A stretch of 23,816 nt of DNA, taken from NCBI GenBank assembly GCA_023436145.1, contig JAEZKP010000018.1, positions 1 to 23,816 on the forward strand. Reading direction: 5' to 3'. Shown here piece after piece: positions 15,566 through 21,905 of this stretch; the stretch's first letter is position 1; every line of letters begins with the position of its first letter. The position numbers were made by a program, and so were the translations under genes. The stretch comes from Fibrobacterota bacterium (GTDB lineage: Bacteria > Fibrobacterota > Chitinivibrionia > Chitinivibrionales > Chitinispirillaceae). The notes under the pieces were generated by a model that saw only the letters and a list, made by a program, of their open reading frames with translations, ran no database searches and was not told where the DNA came from.

Positions 15566-15928
15566 ACTGTTTAACCCCTTAAAAAATGCTCTCTAACCAA
15601 CTGAATACTTTCAAGTCTCTGAAAAGTAATCTATTTTAACCTAATTCGGATGAATGACTATCCGTCTTTAACAATTATACATTACTGAAGGGACAAATTT
15701 CTCATCCTGGTATCTTAAACCTGATTCGGACGATTCTCTGGTGATAAATCACTCCGTACCTTCAGATCTGCGGGTTCGCATACCTGAAAAGTGATATGGA
15801 ATAAACAGCTGTGCACCAGCCAGTCGCTCCTAAGAATCGCCTGCTTCTGGTTAAATATACCTCCAGTTCACCCCTTCAGCAATTCCAGTTGTTATAAATA
15901 ACATAATTCAGAGTAAAAGGAGCAAAAA
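15566..15928. promoter_or_regulatory. Divergent intergenic region with several palindromes
   Basis: 363 bases without a gene lie between divergently transcribed neighbours, so it must hold two promoters, though neither gives a clear consensus match. Visible structure: CGGAT/ATCCG around 15648-15664; the near-palindrome GTGATAAATCAC (15741-15752) flanked by CGGA and TCCG; CAGATCTG near 15763; and TGTTATAAATAACA (about 15890-15903) just upstream of the mutase gene. The segments around CCTAATTCGGATGA and CCTGATTCGGACGA (about 75 bp apart) resemble a degenerate direct repeat. The mutase ribosome site AAAAGGAG lies at about 15915-15922. Confidence 0.4.
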
Positions 15929-17287
15929 ATGGCAGAATTACCCATAATGTCTGTTTCCGGTATTCGTGGGATATACGGAAAAACCATAGACCCGTTATTT
16001 GTTTCGCGCATTGCCTACATTCAGACAAAACTAGCCGGAGGTGGTAAGATAGTAGTTGGCCGGGATACCAGAGAAAGCGGGAAAGTTCTGGCAGAAGCCA
16101 TATTTAAGGGAATCCGTGCAGCAGGCGGAATTCCCCTTGATTTGGGAATTGCCCCTACCCCTACCACCTGTGTCTCCGTTGCAGCACTAAAAGCATCTTC
16201 AGGAATAATTATCACTGCCAGCCACAACCCCGGGCAATACAATGGTTACAAGATGGTTCACCCGGACGGTCGGCTTTACCGGGCCAGTGAGTGTCAAACC
16301 GTTTATGATGCCTTTCACCGTGGTGAATATCTCTCCGGTGATGAATATGATAAATTTTCAGGAGATGCAGAAAAGAGTATCGATGGTGCTTCTGTACATA
16401 TCGAGAAAGTGTTAAATAAAATAGATGTAAAACTGATCCAGTCAGCAGGCTTGCATATAGCCATCGATTCCATTAATGGTGCTGCAGGTGCAGTTTTTCC
16501 GCAGTTGCTGGAAAAGCTATCGGTCAAGTGGGTGGGGGTCCACAATAAACTGGATGGGAATTTTGTGCATAATCCTGAACCTCGACCGGAGCATCTGAAG
16601 GATCTCTCAGAGCTCTTAAAGAAAACCCCAGGCTTATGGGGTGGATTTGTTTTTGATCCGGATGCAGACCGGCTCGCTACCATGGGAGAAAACGGCCAGG
16701 ATATCTCTGAAGAGTTCACCCTGGTTTTGGCTCTGGATAATCTTCTGAACAGAAAAAAATCCCCGATAGCCACAAATCTATCCACATCGATGCTTATCGA
16801 TGATGTAGCAACAAAGTATGGGGTGAAAGTGATCCGGTCAAAAATCGGAGAAGCCAATGTAGTGGAAGATATGGAAAAACATGGTTGTTTGTATGGCGGT
16901 GAAGGCAATGGAGGAGTTATTTTTCCAGAAATCTCAAAAGCCCGTGATGGTCTGGGTGGACTGGCATTGATACTGGAATTAATGGCAAGGCACCAGAAAA
17001 AGCTCACCGAACTGGTATCAGAATGGCCTCAATACTCGATTGTTAAAGAAAAACTCTCCTGTGAGGGTAAAGATCCACTGGTAATATTAAAGAAAGTGGA
17101 TGAATTGTTTGCTAATGAGCAGAAAAACCGTTTGGACGGTTTGAAAATAATAAGAGATTATGGATGGGTGCATCTCAGAGCTTCAAATACAGAACCAATT
17201 ATACGCTGTTATGCAGAAGCACGGAATTCTCAACAGGCGAAGGAATTGGCTGAAATGGTTTTGAATGCTGCCCGGAGTATCAATTAA
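15929..17287 (+). CDS. glmM: Phosphohexomutase, phosphoglucosamine mutase type
   Basis: A 452-residue enzyme of the alpha-D-phosphohexomutase superfamily. It shows the phosphorylated serine loop TASHNP (S98), the metal loop DPDADR (D243, D245, D247), the sugar loop GGEGNGG (323-329) and the C-terminal phosphate-binding RASNTEPIIR (417-426). The full four-domain order and length fit the family. The GEGNGG sugar loop resembles the archaeal-type and Bacteroidetes-type phosphoglucosamine mutases more than typical bacterial GlmM (GExSGH). It probably interconverts glucosamine-6-P and glucosamine-1-P for peptidoglycan and LPS precursors, but phosphomannomutase or phosphoglucomutase activity cannot be excluded. 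The ATG at 15929 follows AAAAGGAG at ideal spacing. Confidence 0.85.
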   Translation: MAELPIMSVSGIRGIYGKTIDPLFVSRIAYIQTKLAGGGKIVVGRDTRESGKVLAEAIFKGIRAAGGIPLDLGIAPTPTTCVSVAALKASSGIIITASHNPGQYNGYKMVHPDGRLYRASECQTVYDAFHRGEYLSGDEYDKFSGDAEKSIDGASVHIEKVLNKIDVKLIQSAGLHIAIDSINGAAGAVFPQLLEKLSVKWVGVHNKLDGNFVHNPEPRPEHLKDLSELLKKTPGLWGGFVFDPDADRLATMGENGQDISEEFTLVLALDNLLNRKKSPIATNLSTSMLIDDVATKYGVKVIRSKIGEANVVEDMEKHGCLYGGEGNGGVIFPEISKARDGLGGLALILELMARHQKKLTELVSEWPQYSIVKEKLSCEGKDPLVILKKVDELFANEQKNRLDGLKIIRDYGWVHLRASNTEPIIRCYAEARNSQQAKELAEMVLNAARSIN

Positions 17288-17310
17288 TTTTCATATGAAT
17301 TATTGATTCA

Positions 17311-17339
17311 TTGTGCCCAGTTTTAAATTAATGTATCTT
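17311..17339 (+). promoter_or_regulatory. Candidate promoter for the secreted-protein gene
   Basis: TTGTGC (17311-17316) and TATCTT (17334-17339) are exactly 17 bp apart, 40 bases before the start codon. The hexamers match the consensus at three and four positions, so the call rests mainly on spacing and place. Confidence 0.35.
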
Positions 17340-17379
17340 GCACAACTGAAGACTTCACTGGGGGCGAAAGGAACTTATA

Positions 17380-18669
17380 ATGAAAAAAAATCAATGGTCT
17401 TGGATCATTCTGCTCACCTTCTCGTTTATCCATGCGGATATTCTCAAAGGAGCAGCATCTGTACAGCTAACCGGACCTGCAACTAAAGCACAGTCCGATG
17501 AGGTTCGAAAAATTGCCAGAGACAAGCTGAAAATCGAGACACTTGTCTGGCTGACAGAACATAAAGGTGCCACCATTGATACCATGAATGCACTTCAAAA
17601 CTTACACCTTAATAATTTTGTGGATACCTGCCTGCGGTTCTGCACCGAAGAGAATGAGTTCAAAGGGAAGCTTCTGACTACTAATCTGGTACTGACCTAT
17701 GAGAAGGCAGATTCGGCTGTCATGGTTTTCAATGATGCTGCTGATAACGCGGCCAGAGAATGCTGGCATGTTTTGAAAACCGCTCAGCAGGAGAATAATT
17801 ACCAACTCATCTACTCTGAAGGCATACGGGCACTTTTTTTCGCCACTGCACATATCGGTCCGGCAATCACTAATCCGGATGATCCTGAAAAATTACTGAC
17901 AGATGAAATTCGCGGGATTCTTCAGGGCTTCTTTGACAAAATTAAAGTATCCTCCAGCAATATGATTCTTCAGGGTAAAACCGGTCAGCCTGTGGTCCAG
18001 CCTCCGGTGGTTACCGTGCTTATCGACAGCACTCCACTGGCAAACTTCGCCCTTACCGGTCTTTTACAGAATGGCAAAGTTCTTTTCACTGAAAAAACCG
18101 ATGCTCAGGGAAAAATCGCCTTTGAGCACACCAAAATCCCATTCGTTCAAAATGGCACTTTGTTCTATGTCTGTCCGGATCCAGGTAAAATCGTGAATGC
18201 CACGTCTTTTATCAGCGCAAAGCATTTCGGGATTCTGCTCAGAAAAAGCCAGGATCAGAATTTCATATTTAAAATTTCCCGCCCCCTTTATACATTTGAC
18301 TTTAAAACTACATCAGTCAGCCATATTACTATTCCGCCAGATTTTGCCAATGCTTCTTATATAAAAACCTATCTTAAAGACTCCTGCTACCTGCAGGAGA
18401 ATTCAGGTGCCACCCCTTCGGATCTGATAATCGGATTGCATTCTCAGGTGTTCAAGTATGATTATGATGAGACCGAAGAAACCAGCCTGAAAGTATCCTG
18501 TCAGATCACAGTCAAGGGACTTTCAATCGATCCTCCCAGGACTAAACAGGAGATAATCGTATTTGAAAAACGCTATGAACAGAATATTGATATTCCGTAC
18601 GGCCTGTTTTTCTGGGAAGCAAATGTTAAGATCAGGGAAGCATTAAAATCAACAATAGAGAATTTATAA
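17380..18669 (+). CDS. Secreted/periplasmic protein of unknown function
   Basis: A 429-residue protein with a classical signal peptide (MKKNQWSW, then a hydrophobic core to about residue 26 near KGAAS). The N-terminal half (about 30-190) looks helical and contains KIARDKLKIETLVWL and a DAADNAARECWHVL segment. The C-terminal half (about 205-425) looks like beta-sandwich material, with VVTVLIDSTPLANF and a TDAQGKIAFEH turn typical of surface or periplasmic Ig-like or carboxypeptidase-regulatory-like folds. I recognise no family. The gene has its own ribosome site (AAAGGA) and a candidate promoter, follows the mutase by 92 bases, and converges on the TIM-barrel gene. Confidence 0.75.
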   Translation: MKKNQWSWIILLTFSFIHADILKGAASVQLTGPATKAQSDEVRKIARDKLKIETLVWLTEHKGATIDTMNALQNLHLNNFVDTCLRFCTEENEFKGKLLTTNLVLTYEKADSAVMVFNDAADNAARECWHVLKTAQQENNYQLIYSEGIRALFFATAHIGPAITNPDDPEKLLTDEIRGILQGFFDKIKVSSSNMILQGKTGQPVVQPPVVTVLIDSTPLANFALTGLLQNGKVLFTEKTDAQGKIAFEHTKIPFVQNGTLFYVCPDPGKIVNATSFISAKHFGILLRKSQDQNFIFKISRPLYTFDFKTTSVSHITIPPDFANASYIKTYLKDSCYLQENSGATPSDLIIGLHSQVFKYDYDETEETSLKVSCQITVKGLSIDPPRTKQEIIVFEKRYEQNIDIPYGLFFWEANVKIREALKSTIENL

Positions 18670-18675
18670 AGTGTA

Positions 18676-18709
18676 GCAGGAAGGTTCAGGATTTGCCCTG
18701 ACATCCTGC
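18676..18709. terminator. Hairpin between convergent genes, possible two-way terminator
   Basis: GCAGGA (18676-18681) pairs with TCCTGC (18704-18709), and inside it TCAGG (18686-18690) pairs with CCTGA (18697-18701) around a 6-base loop, separated by a small internal loop. It covers the stop codon of the TIM-barrel gene and follows the secreted-protein stop by six bases. No long T-tract follows on either strand, so termination efficiency is uncertain. Confidence 0.45.
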
Positions 18710-19570
18710 AACATCCACACTCGGAGGACTGGAAAGATAAAGAGAACGGGCGATACCGCGAAGAAACAGTTGTGCTGTACGGGCCTTTTGTAATGTTCCC
18801 TCTACATCTTTCCCGTGTGCTCCGGAGAGTTCCAGTATTATCCCTCCATGGAAATTAGTCTCCGACAGTTCAAAAAGAACTCTGTTCCAGTCGATAACTC
18901 CGGTTCCCGGAGGCAGATGGTCATCTGAAGTGCCATAGTTGTCATTGGCATGAATTATCTGCAGGTTTCCGGAAAGTTTGTAAAGTATCTTGTAAATATC
19001 ACCTGATAAAGTAGCATGTCCGGTATCCAGACAGGTGGTAATATAGAGGCTGTCCATGGCACCAATAATCCACAACATATCAGAACTGCTGCCAAAAGGA
19101 AGATGAGGCAGCATGTTTTCAAGCACCAGACCGACTTTAAGCTGGCGGCATTTCTGGGCAACAACATTGAGTACCTCTGCAGCATTTCTGAGTCGCTGCA
19201 TCCTTTCCTCTACCGAAAAACTTAACGTTTTATCCGGGCCTGGGTGAATCACAAAGTGACGTACTTCCATAATTGCAGCAGCCTCTGCAGCCATAATCAA
19301 CTGATCAAGAGAGTATTTACGGTGCTGATCATCCAGAGATGAAATATCCACATCTATAAATGGCGCATGGAAAGAATAGGCCTCCAGTCCCAGATCTCTA
19401 AGGAGTCTGGCCACCTGAGCAACAGTATCCAGATCATGAAAATTGAGATGCCCTGGTGAAGAGCAGATTTCCACCATGCTGAAACCGCCTTTACGGATTG
19501 GTTCCAGACAGTCAAATATACTCATCTGGTAGAAACAGCCTGTTGATAGGCCTACTGGCCAGTCGCTCAT
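18686..19570 (-). CDS. AP-endonuclease-2 superfamily TIM barrel (endonuclease IV-like or sugar isomerase-like)
   Basis: A 294-residue xylose-isomerase-like TIM barrel. Positions matching the nine trinuclear-zinc ligands of endonuclease IV are all filled: H68 (SFHAPF), H109 (VIHPG), E151 (LENM), D182 and H185 (CLDTGH), H207 (IHAND), D216 and H218 (SDDHLPPG), E247 (ILELSG). Spacing is close to Nfo. Yet HANDNY..DDHLPPGTGVIDW is also the usual motif of bacterial sugar phosphate isomerase/epimerase relatives, so substrate class is open. The ATG at 19570 follows AAAGGA and lies 59 bases inside the primase gene. The first beta strand (VGLSTGCFY) precedes the next Met, so the overlap is needed. Tight overlap implies coupled translation and perhaps a shared nucleic-acid role. 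No signal peptide. Confidence 0.82.
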   Translation of the reverse strand: MSDWPVGLSTGCFYQMSIFDCLEPIRKGGFSMVEICSSPGHLNFHDLDTVAQVARLLRDLGLEAYSFHAPFIDVDISSLDDQHRKYSLDQLIMAAEAAAIMEVRHFVIHPGPDKTLSFSVEERMQRLRNAAEVLNVVAQKCRQLKVGLVLENMLPHLPFGSSSDMLWIIGAMDSLYITTCLDTGHATLSGDIYKILYKLSGNLQIIHANDNYGTSDDHLPPGTGVIDWNRVLFELSETNFHGGIILELSGAHGKDVEGTLQKARTAQLFLRGIARSLYLSSPPSVDVAGCQGKS

Positions 19571-20960
19571 GCTCTATCCTTTTTTGTAAAGATTTTTTGT
19601 ATTTTGAGAGATCACATTTGGGTTGCTCGTTAAAACAGTAATGCATCTGTCTGGCAGATTGGCAATCAAAGTTCTCCAGGTTATCCCGTCCGGTTTTAAT
19701 CAGTCCTGAAAAGACTCTGGTGTAAAAGTCAGCCCTGGTAGCCGCATCATAAAAATACCACTCCCTTCCCCATCCATAGTTGCGTTCAAACTTGGATCTT
19801 ATCAGACCTGCGATGTGCCTGGGATGCCATCCCAGAGAAAGCATCACCCGCACCACTTGACGTATTCCAGCTGGTTTTAATAGAAGATCATTGGGAAAAA
19901 GTAACATATGCTGGATACAGGGAGGAAGAATCTCCAGTGGCAGGGTATCGTAAGTGGAAGGCCACAATTCCGGAGGATGATGCTCTTCAGAGTAAAACCA
20001 GTTGTGAAATTGTGCGACATCTGATTTTTCATAAACTCTTATCAGATCGGGCATTTGTGCGGACTGATCAGGAATCTGCGCCGAAGCCCTCATGGATAAA
20101 ACGGCAGCTTTGTCAAGGTCCCGCATGACATTTATTCCTTCGTTTATATCCATCTCAAAAAGAGGAATAGCCACCATGGGAGGGATTCTGTCCCGCAGCT
20201 CATCAGGCAGGATTCCCAGTTTCTGCCAGGGTTTAAGATACACGCTGAAGGGAACTCTTATCAAACGGGTGTTAAGCAAATCACCATATTCTGTTATATC
20301 AATTGATACCATTTCTCTTCCTCGAGCCTGCGGCGGGACTTCGACTGCAGAGAGCTCCACCGGAAGTAAACTGTCTTTGGCCAGATCCTTTACCACCATT
20401 GCCACATACTCCATTACCAGTGCCAGCCCGGAGTATGCCGCTCCTAAATCATGTTCGATAGGTTTATTAACCGGTGCAAGAGGTTCAGCATACTTTTTTT
20501 CCAGATGAAGCGGCAGACGGCCGATCTGGACTAATTTTCCAAATGCAGTGGAATCGCGGCTTATACTCCAGGTGAAATGATGTCCTCTGCCGCTTAGTAC
20601 GTGTAATGGAGCAATACCCTGCTGTAAAAGAGTTTTCTGGATGGCAAGTTCTGCAGGTCTCTGTAAAAGAAAGCTTCTACCGGGATCCAGATAAGGTTCC
20701 GCGGGAAAATCAAAGTTTACATATTCCACATCCAGATGAGCAATAAGCCACTTTTTATCCCACAACGATCTGCTTACATCGATCCCCTGAGTCAGAAAAA
20801 AATCCAGTTCTTCAGGAAATTTGAAATTCCACCCGGCTTCACTATCCACATCACATTGAGTAAGGAACATGCACGAGGCGGAATCAAGTGTCTTACCCCC
20901 TAAAAACTCGATCATCCGGGCTCGTACATGCTCATTCTGATAATATGAAAGCACATCCAT
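19512..20960 (-). CDS. Single-chain archaeo-eukaryotic-type primase: PriS-like core fused to PriL-like Fe-S domain
   Basis: A 482-residue cytoplasmic protein. Its N-terminal half carries the three primase (AEP) motifs: acidic motif I LDVEYVNFD (76-84, D77 and E79), motif II SGRGHHF (123-129, S123 and H128) and motif III SIDITEYG (219-226, D221). TRLIRVPFSVYLK (231-243) matches the RLIRLPGSLHGK stretch of archaeal PriS. The C-terminal half resembles the PriL iron-sulfur domain: LPPCIQHML (C348), a helical GIRQVVRVMLSLGWHP stretch, then C433, C442 and C449. Spacings of 9 and 7 between the last three cysteines match archaeal PriL. It should make primers or extend DNA. Bacteria normally use DnaG, so a repair, damage-tolerance or mobile-element role is likely. 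It lies 7 bases after the outer-membrane gene and overlaps the TIM-barrel gene. Confidence 0.83.
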   Translation of the reverse strand: MDVLSYYQNEHVRARMIEFLGGKTLDSASCMFLTQCDVDSEAGWNFKFPEELDFFLTQGIDVSRSLWDKKWLIAHLDVEYVNFDFPAEPYLDPGRSFLLQRPAELAIQKTLLQQGIAPLHVLSGRGHHFTWSISRDSTAFGKLVQIGRLPLHLEKKYAEPLAPVNKPIEHDLGAAYSGLALVMEYVAMVVKDLAKDSLLPVELSAVEVPPQARGREMVSIDITEYGDLLNTRLIRVPFSVYLKPWQKLGILPDELRDRIPPMVAIPLFEMDINEGINVMRDLDKAAVLSMRASAQIPDQSAQMPDLIRVYEKSDVAQFHNWFYSEEHHPPELWPSTYDTLPLEILPPCIQHMLLFPNDLLLKPAGIRQVVRVMLSLGWHPRHIAGLIRSKFERNYGWGREWYFYDAATRADFYTRVFSGLIKTGRDNLENFDCQSARQMHYCFNEQPKCDLSKYKKSLQKRIEHERLASRPINRLFLPDEYI

Positions 20961-20967
20961 GGTTCTC

Positions 20968-21672
20968 TTACTCTGTAACGTAATGTCCCTTAGCTATTAT
21001 AAACTGAATAAAAGGTCCGTTAAACTGAGGTGCCGGCCCATCCCTGTATGCAACCCCATTCCGATACCAGGTACTCTGTCTGGTAGGATCCACATATATT
21101 CCCCCGCGAATCCCTATAGACATAAGCTCCCGTTTCTGAAGATGAACAGTGCGCATTATGGAACATCCATAAACGGTTATCATGGTGGGTAACCAGTATA
21201 CTTTGGCATCACCAGGGGAATTCTGTTCGAACTGAAGATTATCCGGGTGATGGGAGAAGCGGTAAAGTGCACCACCCAGCCCAAAAAACGGATAAACTTT
21301 CCAGCGGCTTCCTTCCATAGGAAGATTCACTCCCATGGTGAAATTGCAGTTACCCCCCAGTAATGTCGCCTTGCGATCCCCGGTGCGCTGTGACTTGAAA
21401 ATCATCCCACCTATCCCGCTTTCCAAAACCAGGTGCTGGATAAAAATCTGCGAGCCCAGCTGAAAAGCGAACGGACGATCCGGAAAAGATGAAAAACCCA
21501 GTTTCTGCACGGTTTTGTTAAGATGCCCTATATCAAGCTCTGCGGTTCCTAATGACAAATAGGAATACTTCTCAATATCGGTAGTCCAATACTGATATTG
21601 CGCATTAATAACAGAACCCCATGCAATTACAAGGAGAAACATCGCTGCTCTAGATAACTGCGATTTCCACAT
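20968..21672 (-). CDS. Predicted outer-membrane beta-barrel protein
   Basis: A 234-residue protein with a signal peptide (about 1-24, ending VINAQ). It is followed by repeated amphipathic beta strands with Gly and aromatic residues, for example GGNCNFTMGVNLPM, WKVYPFFGLGGALYRF and LMSIGIRGGIYVDP. This pattern fits a small OmpA/OmpX-like eight-stranded barrel. No specific family is recognised. The ATG at 21672 has a near-perfect AAAGGAGGT just upstream. It is the first gene of a three-gene operon with the primase (7-base gap) and the TIM barrel. A functional link to the primase is not obvious and may be only positional. Confidence 0.75.
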   Translation of the reverse strand: MWKSQLSRAAMFLLVIAWGSVINAQYQYWTTDIEKYSYLSLGTAELDIGHLNKTVQKLGFSSFPDRPFAFQLGSQIFIQHLVLESGIGGMIFKSQRTGDRKATLLGGNCNFTMGVNLPMEGSRWKVYPFFGLGGALYRFSHHPDNLQFEQNSPGDAKVYWLPTMITVYGCSIMRTVHLQKRELMSIGIRGGIYVDPTRQSTWYRNGVAYRDGPAPQFNGPFIQFIIAKGHYVTE

Positions 21673-21905
21673 ACCACCTCCTTTATTGTTTGATTGATTC
21701 TCCCTGCTTTTGACATAAGATCAAATTACATGCCAGCGGTAACACTTGCAGTTCTCTTTCTCAGCCATTCTCAAAAACCGGAAAAACTCCCCCTTCACCC
21801 TCCCTCATATCCACTATTTATGCCCCTTTGCAATATGGCACAAAAATTGATAAAAAAGCCCCATAAAAGACTGTCCTCACTTTTCAACCAAACGTTACAG
21901 CTACC
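21673..21905. other. Divergent intergenic region before transketolase
   Basis: 233 bases separate the outer-membrane gene (-) from transketolase (+). A TTGACA occurs at about 21708-21713 on the + strand without a -10 at usual spacing. A + frame open from 21694 to 21963 runs into the transketolase gene out of frame and looks non-coding. No riboswitch or strong terminator was seen. Confidence 0.4.

Noticed and set aside
16315..17007. Long open frame (230 residues) antisense to the phosphohexomutase gene
   Set aside because: It lies entirely within glmM, lacks a ribosome site and has Ser/Pro/Phe-rich composition typical of an antisense shadow. glmM carries all catalytic motifs.
18686..19570. 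Firm assignment of the TIM barrel as endonuclease IV
   Set aside because: The nine ligand positions fit, but the HLPPGTGVIDW-type motif is also standard in sugar isomerase relatives, so only a superfamily call is justified.
20092..20508. Open + frame of 138 residues inside the primase gene
   Set aside because: Antisense to the conserved AEP motif III region, with low-complexity Ser-rich composition and no ribosome site.
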